The notes: a model not told the origin generated them from the sequence alone. Positions 37,469 to 50,613 are shown, numbered from the stretch's first letter. The stretch: DNA of 64,000 bases from Inia geoffrensis (GCA_036417435.1 CM070900.1:115979315-116043314); one strand, 5' to 3'. Numbers and translations: made by a program.

Positions 37469-38819
37469 GAATCTCAAACTGAAACTGGTGAACTTGTGTT
37501 CTGCTGTTTTATATTGTGATGCTGTTTGTGAGATTTCTCACTTTGTTCACATGCTGCTTTGAAATAATGATGGCACTTTCATTAGGGCACATGTCCTATA
37601 TTTCTTTGTGAATCAAAATTGAAAATGGAGGCTAGGAATAGTGCCCGAGATCTCTTATGTATGTTTTGTCATGAAAATTATTCTTTGTCAAGGCTGGTCC
37701 TATATAATGGGGGGAAAAGTGTATTTCTGCTCTATTGCTCTCTGCATCTCTTTGTATTATTCTAGTATATTTTTTTAGATTTTATTCCCCCTTCAAAGCT
37801 CCTAGGAGCCCACAGTTTAGTGCCCCAGAAATAATAGGGTTTATAGAAAGTGCTGATCTATAGATTTTACTCACTTTCATTTATTGTTACAAGTTTTCTA
37901 GACTAGAGCTGTAAGTGCTATGGACTATAGTGTAATAAGGATATCAATATGCTACACATCCTCTATATCATGCAAGCAAATATCCATCCTATCAAGGGAT
38001 TTTGTTCATAGGATTTTCTATAGAAATAATGTTACAAATGGTCGTTATGTTTCTAAGTTCACAGGAAACAGATAAAAACAAATCTTGAACTTGTATGTTA
38101 CATTTTGTATGTGTGCTCCCCTCCTAGGTGCCCCATCTCCTGGTCAGAAATGTCAGTCTTCCAAAAAGGTTGATCTCAGCTTTGTTAATAGAAAATTATC
38201 TGAGAGTACCAATTTCCACTGATTCATGAAAGTGTGAATGACCGTCAATCCTTTAAATTCCCAAAGGTTGAGTAGAGTAATTGTTACCCAAATAAATCAT
38301 GAATTTGTAGAGTCTTAATACAAGATAATAAACTGAAGTAAAAAACGTTCAGATAGTATGTTAAGGATGTACTTTTCAGCCAGCATGTGGGCAGATCATA
38401 TCAGTGTAGACTTGTTTCTGGATCTTTTTGTCTATAATGCTCACTATTTGGGTACCATTTTTATTTTTAACTTTTTGCACCAGAGAATCTCTAAAAAGTC
38501 CCATTCGTCTTCATTGTAGTTCCCATTTCAGCAGCTGCAAGGCACTGGTGTGTGGGAAAAGTGTGGCAGGAAAGAAGGTATTGTGTACATTGATTTGGGG
38601 TAAATCAGAAACCCTAGGTATTTGCATTCAACTAGGGACTTTCTGGAGATAGTGCCTTAACTGGAACTGTGAGACATTCAGGCTTTGTGGAAGGCAGTTG
38701 AGAAAATATTGAAGTCCCTCAAATCAAACCATTTGGGTGGCCTTTTCTACCCTTTATTTGTAACTCAAATATTCATTTTTCCAATTTCTAAGTGAAATAG
38801 ATGAAGTTTGTAAATCATA
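37466..38819. other. No recognisable feature
   Basis: Unique-looking sequence without long frames. Confidence 0.35.
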
Positions 38820-39035
38820 AGCCTGGCTTTCATAGCCATAGTCCTAGCACTCATTAATCCTGTGTTCTGGGGAAAATCACTTCATCTCTTTGGATCTCAG
38901 TTCTCTCATGAGTCAAATGGCATCGTGATACTAGCTGTGCTCTGTGCTGGTGGAGACATGACAGACTATTAGATGCTAACATGCTTAGACAGCGTTAGGA
39001 ACATTATGCAAATTTAACATGCTTCAATAAAACTA
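38820..39035 (+). repeat. MIR-type SINE, sense
   Basis: GGGGAAAATCACTTCATCTC, TTTGGATCTCAGTTCTCTCA, GAGTCAAATGGCATCGTGAT and TTAGACAGCGTTAGGAACAT follow the MIR order. Confidence 0.65.
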
Positions 39036-40409
39036 GGAAAAGGAACAAAACGCAGCATTAAATATTTTTCTCTAACTCAATGTTAGAACTGATTTCTTAT
39101 AGAAATCAAGGTCAAGATTTAGAGAAGTCAATACATCACTACTTTCTTAAACTGAAAATAAGATGCAGTTTCACATTTTATAAAGTAATTGTTGGGATAC
39201 CTTTATGCAGCTGCTTGCTTTCTACCTTTCAGAATGCCAGAGAATGCAGTGTACTTCTCAGGATCCTTCAACACCCAAGACAAAAGTTTTTTCTCCCTTT
39301 TATGATTTGTGTCTTTTTCTTTTATACTTGGGGTACCAGTCTTATTCTAGGTAAAGATTCAAAGATATTTGAGCATATGCGATAAACTAAACTAAAATTA
39401 AACTAAAACTGAACTAAAATTAAAAATACGGTTTTAATTTTGTATCACACAAAGCACTTATTAGAGTGCTTGGCTTTATTTGGGAACCCAAGAAACAGCC
39501 TTTGGTAACTTCAAGATGTAGGTAAGGAAATATTTCAAGGATTGGGTCCTGTGTAAAACAGATTGAAATGGAGATGGGAAAGAGTAAAGATTTCTGTATC
39601 ATTGTCACCGAGGTCTGTTTATACCCGCTGTCCATGAAGCATTAGGAAATACAAGCCACAGTGCCATTAACTCAACTAGACATTTCTACTTTACCCAAAG
39701 AGATGGTATGGTGCAAAACCAAACACTGTATGACTAGTTTCTATGGATTGCAATTGCACAGACTTGGGTCTATGACATGTGTCATATTATATGCCTAGTG
39801 GATAGCTCCATTTGATAAAAATCTGAATTAATTACAGTTTTCAATACTCATGCTCCAAAATATCTCACAATGGATAATATTATTTCTAAAACGTAAAGCA
39901 TGATATGTTTCCACCAATTAGAAACAGATTTTCAAATATGTATTTATAATATATGTTCAATATATTACATATATTGATATACACATATGGAAATACACAT
40001 AAGCATATTCATATATAATTAATAATCTCAAACCTTCTCAATATTATTCTATCACAAAGTCAGTTTTCTCCTGGATTTATGTTAATTTTGTATTTTTAAA
40101 TTATTCTTATTCTCTTTATCTATGAAGAGTTCTGGGAACTCTATAAAATATCCAGAAATTTAATACACACTGACTTATTGGACATTAAAGTGACTTGAGT
40201 GCCAAAACCCAATACTTGCGAATGTAGCAGACCTAATGCCACCTTTGAATCAGTGCATTACTCATAGCTTCAGCAGAAAGCAAACTGGACAAGGTGGTTT
40301 CCATTATGCCCCTTGCTAATTAATTCAGCCCAGGGAGTCACAGAAGAATCCACTGACTTCCAAAATGAAAATAATGGAGGTAAAAGAGTAAGTTGGAAAT
40401 CTGGGTGTC
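39036..40409. other. No firm feature; short AAACTA-type simple repeat
   Basis: An imperfect AAACTA/AAATTA repeat lies at 39383-39425, and TA-rich text lies around 39940-40020. Nothing else recognised. Confidence 0.4.
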
Positions 40410-40700
40410 CTCCTGACTCCTGACTCTCCATCACCCACACTTCTAATGAACAACAGCAGGTCTATCTCTTAAACTCCTTTTATATTCATGAGTTTTCTTT
40501 AGCACACCCCCTCCAGTCACCATTATTTCTCCCCTGAATCACTGAAACAGTTTCTTAAACAGTTTCTTATCATCTAGCTCCCCTGAAATTAATTTTCCAC
40601 ATTGCAGTAAATATAATCATCCAAAAATTCAAATAATATCAAATCTCTCCCCTACCGAAAAGTCTCATATACTACTTCCCTGAACCCTAAGGACAAATGT
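40410..40700 (+). repeat. L2-type LINE fragment, sense, diverged
   Basis: GACTCTCCATCACCCACACT, TAAACAGTTTCTTATCATCT, ATTGCAGTAAATATAATCAT and CTGAACCCTAAGGAC follow a decayed L2 ORF end. It carries a local 14-bp tandem duplication at about 40543-40570. Confidence 0.5.
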
Positions 40701-43700
40701 ATCAGTTTGTTTTATTTGTTCATATTCTACCTTGTCTTTCATGTGGCAAGTTTTCTCCAGCTACCTCAAGATTCTTGGATGTGTAGTCACACTTGTGAAT
40801 GATGGACTATATTGAATAGTCAAGGTAGCTGGCATGTATACTGTTTGCTCTTGTTTAGGACTCTTTCCCCATGAGGCCTCTAAGCTGAGTGATAAGGCTG
40901 ACTGAAGGTTCTATATAAGTTGAGAAGTCAGGGGGATATTTTGACAACCAGTCTCTTTGAAGTACCCCTGGGAAAAAAGCAGGTTTCAGAACAGGAACCA
41001 CCTTCAGGCCTGGTACATTACACTACCAAAAGGAAGTGCTCTTCTGCCTGTCATCTTACACCTATATTTCCTGTAACTGTGTGCAGCCTAGAGTTAGGCT
41101 GAGGTCTGTTCTACTTCTGTCTTAGACCCCAGCATCTTCAGAAGATAACTTTCTTAGGAACATCATCCATATGTTCACCTGATTTTGAGAATAACTCTTG
41201 GCTTCAGCCACAGAGAATAAGCATTTGCTGCCAAACCATAGCTCTATTTACATCTGTGTTGGGGGGAAGAGCTCAACTTTCCCAGTTGTTTGGAAAGTAG
41301 ACTCCTAAATAATGACCGAGGATTGCCCCCTGGCTTATCCGTATTTGTTGATTCACCTTGAAGATCTCTGGTGACTTTTATTAAATTTAATCTTTCATTT
41401 CCATACCAATCACATATCATTTGTTTTCTGTCCTCCCAGAATTTTTATAAAATTTTGATTCATTGATGATTCATTTCTTGTTTTCCATAGTGTCATGGTG
41501 TCATTCATTTTAATTTATCAATTCTATTAATTCAAGGAGACTTCGAGAGAAAGAAAATACAGACAGATATGAGTTTTCAGTTATCACATTTTTAAAGTCA
41601 ATTGAAGTTATAGTAATTAATAGGAATTAGCTAAATTCTATACATTTTTGAACTCTACTAATGACTAGGAGTTTATTGATAAATGATTCAGTGAAGATTT
41701 GAAAACTGTCATAATCTACCCATAGGAATTGATTATTTTAAGGGATCCAAGATGGTTTAAAAAAAGAAGAAACCAGAAATATCAAATGTGTGGGGTCTTC
41801 CTTTTCAAAATGGCTACAAAATATTATTGATGGGCAGCGAACATTTAATCCTCACTGAAATCTAGTCTTAGAAATTAGTCTACAGATTGTATATACATTT
41901 CACACAGAAATTCCATTAAATCTGTCTGAGGAGCTAACCCATGGGACCAGCAAAAAATGGTTCTGTGGTAAGAAATTACTTTTAACTAAAGGTTAAATAA
42001 AATTGTACCAATGTTATTTTAAACTGATTGCTCAAGACAGTGACACCTGTTTAATGGCCCTTAGTTCAATTTGCTGTCTGCTTTTCTTCTGCTTTAAAAA
42101 AAAAAACAAACCTTCGGTACCCCTTTATTTCTTGATGGGCATATATTCGTTTCCATTCACTTCTGCTTCTCCCACTCTCTCCATAGTCATATCCCCTTTG
42201 TCCAGGATCTATCAGTGGTTGTCTTAGCCTTCACAGAGATCTGTGTGTATGGGAAACCACCTTATTCTTTCATCCCTCCCTCCTGTGATTATCTTTTATC
42301 TCATCACCATTCATTATGAGCAGAGAATACAGATTTGGTTTGATGTTTCATTCATGGATCTTAGCTTTGTAGACTAAAATTGTAAATGGTAAATGACAAA
42401 AGTGTAATGATAATTTAAATTACTCAAGACTAAAATTTCCTGAAGGTAATTATTATTTCTATTACTGATCTATCTGTCCAAAATATCTTACAAATTATAC
42501 ATATCATTCATTATAGAGGGTCTACATCTTCTGTCTTGAAGAGAAATAGTTCTGTCTCAAAACAGTATAAAAAGTGGTGCATAAATACAACTATTTAAAC
42601 ATTTTCTGTCCAATCTGTGCAAATATCTAGTTTAAATTAAGCATGCACCTAATAATGCCTTTTCATTAGAGTTGTAATTAAAACACACTTTGAAATTTCA
42701 GCCGTGAATATATTGATAATCAAGTTTTCTCTCTACTAGTATTAATAATCACAGCTCTCACATATTTTTCTCTTCTGTTCCTAAAACCAAACTTGCTTCC
42801 CAGTTTGCCACTTAGTGTATTTTGGAAAATCATTTCAATAGTTAAGTATTTTAGGTAAAATGAGTATCTCTAACATACATGCAAATATGTTTACCCAGAG
42901 AGGTTTAAAATTCAACAACAGGTAAATTTAAACAAGGCTAGGCAAAATAGATTGAAAAGGAAGGTTTTAGTTTTCAATCATTCTGAAGATTTTTCAAATC
43001 GAATTTAATTCAAGAACTAAGGGCACATTTTATTTTTAAAAAACCTCGCTCTAGCTCAAACATTTTCATGGGAAGTTGGCTATTAATACTGACTGGATTT
43101 CTCTATACAATAATTTGGTCTCAGAGAGTTCACACAACCTGACAATTTAGGATGCCTAAAAATCAGAAATATTAAATATTACTCAAAGCTATCAGATGAC
43201 TGAAAAACAGAAATTTTAATTAATATTAAAATAAGCAGTTCATCAGGACTACACACTTTAAGAGTTTTGGGAGTCATGGTCACAAGTCCAACAGTCAATA
43301 TCTGTATATTTCTAGTAAGTAAAGCATTATATAGAGGTCTGGAGAAAGATACAGAGAAGCCAGGAATAATTCTTAATTTGAAGAGATTAGCACTTAAAAT
43401 GAAAGATAGAATTCCATAATATTGTTAATCTCAGAAAGAGCAGAGGTAAATTCTGTGGTGTTAAGAATTTTTCAAGTATTACAAGTTTGCTTTAAACTTC
43501 TCTACAAGAGAGCTTCTGTTTCTTAAACCTTTATAACTACACAATGAAGGTATAAGTTGTTTTCAAATTTCATATGTAACCTAAATAAAACTGAACTTAT
43601 GCTTCCCACTTTAAGGTCAATTTCAGTATAGAATCACACCAAAAAGAACACAAATCAGAGGAAAATAGTTTAGAAATAAATTGATTTCCATCATCTCTTA

Positions 43701-43829
43701 AGCAGGCAATGAAGGAAGGCACAGCACATTGCCTAATGTAAAACTTCATTAGACCACTCTTCGCCTAACGTGTTCCTCAGAGTCTCACACATCAAACAAC
43801 TGTTAATAATTTTTTTCTTTTCAAAAAAT
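40701..43829. other. No recognisable gene or repeat family
   Basis: AT-rich unique-looking sequence with only short chance frames. Confidence 0.35.
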
Positions 43830-45250
43830 ACCAAGTGCTTTTTAAATAAACTTTTTAAACTTTTAAATGATTTTAGGTTTTATAAATATTGCAAAGGTAA
43901 TATAGAGAGTTCCCTATGCTCCTCATGCAATTTTCCTTAATGTTCGCATCTTACACTGCCATGTGGTATATCTGTGAAAACTAAGAAGTCAACACTGATA
44001 CATTACTATTAACTAAAATCAAGACTTCATTTGAATTTCACCAGTTTTTATGCTAATGTTCTTTTTATCTCCCATGATTGATTCCAGGATACTACCTTGT
44101 ATTTGGTCATTGTGTCACCTTCCTTAGTTTTTTCTGAAGATCTGTGGCATTTTTTTCCATTTTTTTTAATGTTTCTGAGGAGTACTGGTCAAGTATTTTG
44201 TAGAATATCCCTCCACATGGGCTTGTCTGATCTTTTTTTTTCTCATGTTTAGTCTGGGATTATGGTTTTAGAGAAGAATAACACATAGATGAATTTCTTT
44301 CCTCATCACAAAATGTCAGGGTGTTCTTGTCACCATGTGACATGTCTTGGCGGTGTTAACATTGGCCATTTGGTTGAGGCAATATTTGCTTGGTTTCTCC
44401 ACTGTAAAGTTATTAGGTTTTCCATTTCCATACTCCGTTGTTCTTTGGATGTGAGTCACTGAAGGTGCATGTGTCGTGATAGTGGAGGAGGTTGGAGAAA
44501 TAAATCCCACTTCCTGGTGGGGGGGGAATCTACATTTGTATTTGTAATTTTTTTTGTGAGTAACATTTGTTTCTTCTCCCCCATATATTTATCTCTTTTA
44601 TTACTTGTTTATATCAGTATGTATTCATATACATGTTTTATACTTTGGATTATAATGTAATATAATGGTACTGAGTTGAATAGAGCTCACAGAGATTCAT
44701 GTCCACTTGATTCTGTGAATGTGGCTTTATTTGGAAATAGGGTCTTTGCCGATGTAATCAAGTTAAAATGAGGTCTTGCTGGATTAAGATAGATCCTAAA
44801 TCCAATGTCACTGATCTCTTTACAAGAAGAGGGAAATTTAGAAACAGAGATTAGCATGCTCACAGGCGTGAACACCTTGACAGAGGCAGAGATTAGACTG
44901 ATGTGTCTTACAAGTAGAAATGCCAAGGATGGCTGACAACCACCAGAATCTAGGAAGTGGCAAGGAAGCACCCTCCCCTAGAGCCTTCAGAGAGAGCATG
45001 GCTTTGCGAACACCTTTATTTCCAATGATTTCTGGTCTTCTGAACTGGTAGAGAATAAATTTCTGTTGTTTTAAGCCACCCAGTTAGTGGTAATTTGTTA
45101 TGGCAGCCCTAGGACGCCAGTGCAACCATGATATTTATTTTGTTGTTCAACTTGCTCCAGGTTTGGTCATTGGGAGATCTTTCAGGTTGGCTCTTGTATT
45201 CCTTTGACATGCTCCATCACCTCCTGGATAAATAGTCACTTTTCTTTTCT
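43830..45250 (-). mobile_element. Old antisense L1 3' region, split by a nested LTR
   Basis: Read on +, it starts near the reverse complement of an L1 tail (TTAAATAAACTTTTTAAAC). It continues with TTGCAAAGGTAATATAGAGA, GATACATTACTATTAACTAA, GAGGAGTACTGGTCAAGTAT, TAGAATATCCCTCCACATGG, TTTCTCCACTGTAAAGTTAT and TTTATATCAGTATGTATTCA. After the nested LTR (44665-45121) the same L1 resumes with TTATTTTGTTGTTCAACTTG and TTGGGAGATCTTTCAGGTTG. The order is continuous across the LTR, which fixes the relative age: the L1 inserted first. Confidence 0.85.
44665..45121 (+). mobile_element. MaLR (MLT1A-like) solo LTR nested in L1
   Basis: TTATTTGGAAATAGGGTCTT, GATGTAATCAAGTTAAAATG, CAAGGATGGCTGACAACCAC, CCCCTAGAGCCTTCAGAGAG and GAATAAATTTCTGTTGTTTT followed by AAGCCACCCAGTTAGTGG are the standard blocks of this LTR group in the right order. 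No gag/pol/env-like region flanks it, so it is a solo LTR. Confidence 0.88.
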
Positions 45251-45285
45251 CTCTTTTACTAAGCTTCTCCAACTTCATCACCCCT

Positions 45286-45346
<61 letters not shown>

Positions 45347-45350
45347 GTAT
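45286..45350. repeat. Palindromic (TG)n(AT)n(AC)n microsatellite
   Basis: TG repeats (45286-45310), AT repeats (45311-45318) and AC repeats (45319-45346) form a large self-complementary array centred near 45315. Frames on both strands across it are artefacts. Confidence 0.97.
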
Positions 45351-45354
45351 ATTT

Positions 45355-47269
45355 TTTTCCTCCAGGCATTGCCTTCTTTTATTTTTAGGTGCTAAAGACT
45401 GAACTTTCCTCCTGATCTCTCTCTTGTCCTCTCTACCTTTCACCCAGGGACCTCTTAACTGACCAAACAAGTAAACTTGCCACTTAGAAGGGAATGTGAG
45501 GGGGCCAGTAAAAAGATGCTATATAAGTAGTGTGTCTTTCACTGTCTTTTCTTCCATATTTGACATGTAATCAATAGGTCCTCTATTTAACTCATTATCA
45601 TTCTGATTACTAAATATTTAATTAATATTTACTGATAGCCTTCTCTTTCCAAAAACACCATAAATAAATGTTAACTAGTGTAAAATTTGGAGGTTAACAG
45701 ATTTTGAAATTATTATATGTCCTGAAAGCAAACAACAAAAAACATGTAGCAAAATTACTATGGGACACACATAAAAACCAAAGAGAAATTAAGCAAAGTA
45801 AAATTTTCTCTTTCTACAGGACTAGTATTTCGACCAAGAATTCCAGTCAGTGATTTATTATGGAATTTTATTAGCACAGTTATCTTGTAGCGAAACACAT
45901 AGATGAAATATTTACTTCTTTTGTATTGCTATCCACTTAACAACACAATAGATAGATTTCACTCAGTCTGTAGAAAATTAGGAAATTAAGCACCAGGGGA
46001 ATAATCCACAAACCAGATAATTACATAAATTAACTAAAAATCCCTCCATCCTGAGATTCTTCTTGATAAATGGAAAAGTAAATAATTCTCCAAATTTCAT
46101 CTTCCCCAAACAGGAACTAAATATTATGATAGTTTTACTCATATTTCATGAGCATGTCATCACTGTTTTACGACTCCTAAGAAGATCAGCATAGCAATGA
46201 TAGGGACTAAAAAAGAGGTAAAAAACTAATAGGAACCAAATTGCAAATGAGAATAAAGGTTTAATTTTTCATGATTCAGTGCATACTCTTTATTCAGAAG
46301 TTATTCCAAAAAAATTTTTTTTTCCATTTTGGGTTTTTTGCTCAAATGGGCTCACTTACAGAGCCTTATTCTAACCCACTCTGAGGCAGTATGTCTCATG
46401 CATAACTATACTATCAGAAACTCAGAGAGTGCTATTTCTCTTTAATTTCTTACATACGAATGGCTAAACTTGAAAGTGAAAGTCACTTATTCAATAGATG
46501 CCCATAAAACTTTATTAAATTCTTCAGAACCTTTAGAGTTTCTTACAAGTCTAACTTGGTGATCCACCCTGATTCTCAAAGTAATGTACTTATTTTGAGA
46601 CTTCGTGTATGGTATAATATCATTGTCTCAAATCTGTGTTCATAATATTATTAATGATAAAGTAAAATCTCTAAAGGATGTTTCTATAGATCACTGCATA
46701 AAAAATGTACAAAGTATGGCATTCATTTAACATGGAAGCACAGGGAATTTTCCTAAAATATTATATGAGCCCAATATGTTGGTAGTGTGTGTTATGGTCA
46801 CCCAGTGTACCTACTGCTAACCTTGCATACAGAGAAAAAAGGATGACAAATTGTATTTGAAGATACTTCAGTATCAAAAAATGAAGAAACATGTACCAGA
46901 GAAGTTGCCAGAATGAAGTACAAGAAAATGCTTTATATGTGGTATATAAATGTCTAAAAAGTTTAGGTTGTGCTCCAGTAACCTGAGTAAAGATATGTAC
47001 CAAAATAATTATAAAAAATAACTACATATTACTTCAAAGTTGTGATTCATTCTCTTATAGCTGATGACCTGGTGTCATGTATAACCTTAACCCTTAAGAT
47101 ACCAGATATTCACATTACCCCAGGACAAGGCTGAGCATACATACTATCTTCCTAAAATGATGAATTCCAAATGAGGAGTAGGGAAGAATCATAACGTATA
47201 GCGTATTTGAGGTCTGTGGTATATTTTGTTATTGTTCCCCGTTATTCAGTCTCTTCTCTCTTAGGAGTA
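45355..47269. other. No recognisable feature
   Basis: AT-rich unique-looking sequence with short chance frames only. Confidence 0.35.
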
Positions 47270-47622
47270 TGTATCACCCCCACCCTTACCATGCCTTGCT
47301 TTAGGTAGTACTATCCTAGCCCTTGTCAGTCTTAGCCATGTGACTTGGCTTTGGCCAATGGATGTGACTTATACCCTCTGGGAGGAAGCTTTAACTGTGC
47401 TTCATGGTGTGGTTGGGCTTCCTGCTTCTGTCTTCTGCTAGAAGAATGGCATATCCCAGATAGTGGCTGCTCCTTCAGCCTGGATGCTAGAATGAAAAGA
47501 CATGTGGAGAAAGCAGAGCTAACTTGCAAACCCGAAAGCAAGAAATTAAAGTTTTAATTTCTGTTGTAAGTTACTAAGATTATGGAATTGCTTGTTAAAG
47601 CAGTACATGTTGACTAACACAA
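47270..47622 (+). mobile_element. Probable MaLR-class solo LTR, sense
   Basis: GACTTGGCTTTGGCCAATGG, GAGGAAGCTTTAACTGTGC, GATAGTGGCTGCTCCTTCAG, CCTGGATGCTAGAATGAAAA, a TTTTAATTTCTGTTGTAAGT-type 3' part and a GACTAACACA end give the layout of a mammalian LTR. The family assignment is tentative. The overlapping frames of about 70 codons on both strands lie inside the repeat and are not genes. Confidence 0.6.
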
Positions 47623-49277
47623 ATGCAAGAGGTAATTCTATACTCACTGTTGATCTTTTAATCATCCAGGCCCCTCCATCAACTTACTGTCCCTCTGAGT
47701 AAATATAAATTAATGAACATAGTTGCTTGCAGGCTTAATATGGTAATACCTTCTGATTTGCACCCACGGATTTATCTTTTAGACTCCTTTGCCCTTGGTT
47801 ACGGTGGCTATTGAACCATTTAAGACTTTACACTGTCATTGGATAGTCCTCCCTCACATGTGGGGCTTTTATGCTGAACTGCTTGGTTTTGGACTTTCTA
47901 TTTGAATCTGCCTTTATTTATAGACTATTCTGGAGGAGTAATACCACAACTGACATTTAAGTGTGTTAAACCTCTGCTCCTGCCAGGCATAAAACCAGAA
48001 TTCTACCCGGGCTGGTGCTTTTCTCTTATTAAAAGTACCGGAGGGTCACTCAACAGTAGAAAAGACCATCTACCTCATCAAAGCTTGAGGCAGATTCCAA
48101 AGGCAGTGTGCATCAAACGGAGGAGCTCAGTGTGCAAAAGGGCAGTTAGTAAAGGTTTCTAAGTCATGGAATGATATAATCCCACTTGTTTTTTTAATGG
48201 ATAGCTCTAGAAGCAAAATGCTGCAAAACAGTGGTGTAGAAAAAAAAAAAAAAAAATAGTGGCAGGAAAATAGGTAGTTGTTGCAAGCTGTGGAGTTCAG
48301 GCAAAGCAGGAGGTCCTGAAGAATGGTGTAAGACCGTAGTAGTGAAGGCAGAAAGGCAAACACAGACGTGGAAAATCTGCAATGTAATCTCCACAAATGA
48401 AACAAATTCAACACGGCAGGGTAACACTTTTGCTTTAATTAAATATATTGCACATTTGACAATATAACAAATGGCAAAGTGATTTGATTCGAGAGATACT
48501 ATGTAGATGACGTGGTATTATTAATCAACCATTTGGTAGAGCGTGTGAAGCAAACACTGTGAGAAAAGAAAGAGAAAATAACTCCAATCATTTAGAAAGA
48601 GAAAATACAAAAAGGAGAGAAAAGGCGGCTGAAAAGTGACTAAGACTGCCGAACCACACACCTGATGTGATGGAGGCAGTCCTCAATGAGATACTCTTGT
48701 TTTTAAAATTGGAAATGACATGTTTCCTTTGCACATAAAGGAATTTACCTAATTTGACTTCATTATTGGCACTGTGAAAAATAAGTTCATTCCATAAATT
48801 TCAGTGTGGGACTTTGATTAAATAAAATTAGTATTACCTACATTTGATGACTGAGTTGTTAAACATTAATAAGTCAGTCCAGTAACTCAGCCAGCAGAGG
48901 TTAGTAGCATTTGGAAAAGAATGTTCTTATTTCTCTTTAGAGGCCCACAGGTCTGAAAAAGAAAGACTGGTGTTCAAGTCTTTTAGGTTAGAGTCAGATC
49001 CTTTTGGGTTCAAACATTTGTGACATGAACACCAGTGAAGATCAAGATCTTAAGGATGAGAAAGTGAAAATAGTGAGTCAAAATGTAGAGGTTTTTAGAC
49101 TAATAATCACAGTCAGCAAAGTTTAACATTCTGATTCTCTGATTAAGGGAGATACTGACTCATTAATTATACAGAGCAACTCTGAATACAGTTTTCACAC
49201 ATTTCTTTATTCTAACCCATTTCTCCTCCCTAAATGAGGAATGAACACAAAATGTGGAGTTAAAACTCCTTCCTCAC
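47623..49277. other. No recognisable feature
   Basis: Unique-looking sequence. An A-tract lies at 48240-48257. Only short chance frames. Confidence 0.35.
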
Positions 49278-49344
49278 AAAAAGAAAGGAAGGAAGGAGGA
49301 AAGGAAAGGGAAGGGAAAAGGGGAGAGGGAAAAGAGAAAGAAAA
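49278..49344 (+). repeat. 67-bp uninterrupted homopurine (GA-rich) tract
   Basis: Every base from 49278 to 49344 is A or G, with GGAA-type repeats and short G blocks. Confidence 0.95.
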
Positions 49345-49607
49345 TTTCTACTTATACAATTACACTGTAAATATTACTAGTTCCAGTGTTAAATATTCTT
49401 GTTCTGAATGTGGTCTTTGATCACTTAATAGTTGAAATTTCCTTTCCTTTTTTTCAAAATCAAAATGAAAATCTCAAGTTTAACTTGGTAGGAAATAAGA
49501 GAACTATGTTTTACACAAAATAAGGATGATATTCAGAATTGTAATCTAGACACTGTTTCCAGTTAGCTCTTTGTTGATAATTCTGATGATGCCCTGAAGG
49601 AAGGAGG

Positions 49608-49794
49608 CACAATCAAGGTAATAAATCCATCATCTCCAAAAGTTTCCTTGTGTCAGTGTGTTTTGTTTTGTTCTGTTTTTGTGTTAAGAACACTTAATAT
49701 GAGATCTACCCTCTTAGCACCCAGGCCAATTTTTGCATCTCTTCTTTTCATCTTCCAGCCATGACGTTATTGACCATATCAGGAGCTGGGATGA
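49608..49794 (-). repeat. Left arm of a perfect 187-bp inverted repeat
   Basis: It is the exact reverse complement of 50427-50613 over all 187 bases, compared base by base. Its content is an antisense L1 3'UTR piece (for example GAGATCTACCCTCTTAGCAC). Because the right arm is continuous with the rest of an L1 3' end and this arm is not, the left arm is probably the copied, inverted one. Confidence 0.95.
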
Positions 49795-50426
49795 AAATTC
49801 ACCACAGAAAGAACCGCCTTGACTGTAAGAAACCCCTGCCATCCTTGGGGCTTCTCACAGCAGCTCCCTGGCTTGGTGCAGGACAAAGTCATTTTCCGGT
49901 ATGATTGTCTAGAGAGACTCACTTTTACCAAACTAGGGTGGGAATTACAGAAAGTAATATTGCACTACTTAGATACCACATTCTTATATAAAGGTAAAAT
50001 AATTATGATAAATGTGTATTAAGAAATGAATAGGTTTTTATAGATAAATAAAATGGTCTTCATAGAAGATATAAATATAACCAAATCTCCCCTTTTTTAA
50101 TTTCTCTCTAATATGTCCATAAAATTTTCCTAAAGAGAAAAACAGTTCCCAACTATTGTCTAAAAGGATGGCAGAGAAAAATCAAATTCCCAAGTGTTAG
50201 AAGAATTTCTGTATTCTCTCACCTAATGGGTTAGGACCCAGGAATGGTGTTTTCTGTCAGTCAGATCCATAGGCAGCCTTTCTGGAGAGGCATGCTGCCA
50301 GAAGTTAGGGTGTGCAAACAAGGGAGAATGAACTGCAACTACTGCAGCTCTTGGATTCAAAAAATGGCTCAGTAGGACCAATCTACTGTGTCCAGTGTCA
50401 GAAATATAACATGGAGGATGGCCTTA
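49795..50426. other. 632-bp spacer between inverted-repeat arms
   Basis: No gene or named repeat recognised. A 67-codon frame at 49819-50022 shows no domain. Confidence 0.7.
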
Positions 50427-50613
50427 TCATCCCAGCTCCTGATATGGTCAATAACGTCATGGCTGGAAGATGAAAAGAAGAGATGCAAAAATTGGCCTGG
50501 GTGCTAAGAGGGTAGATCTCATATTAAGTGTTCTTAACACAAAAACAGAACAAAACAAAACACACTGACACAAGGAAACTTTTGGAGATGATGGATTTAT
50601 TACCTTGATTGTG
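50427..50613 (+). repeat. Right arm of a perfect 187-bp inverted repeat
   Basis: It is the exact reverse complement of 49608-49794. Its last part (from about 50505) runs straight into the L1 3' end at 50614-50720, so it sits in its original context. Confidence 0.95.
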
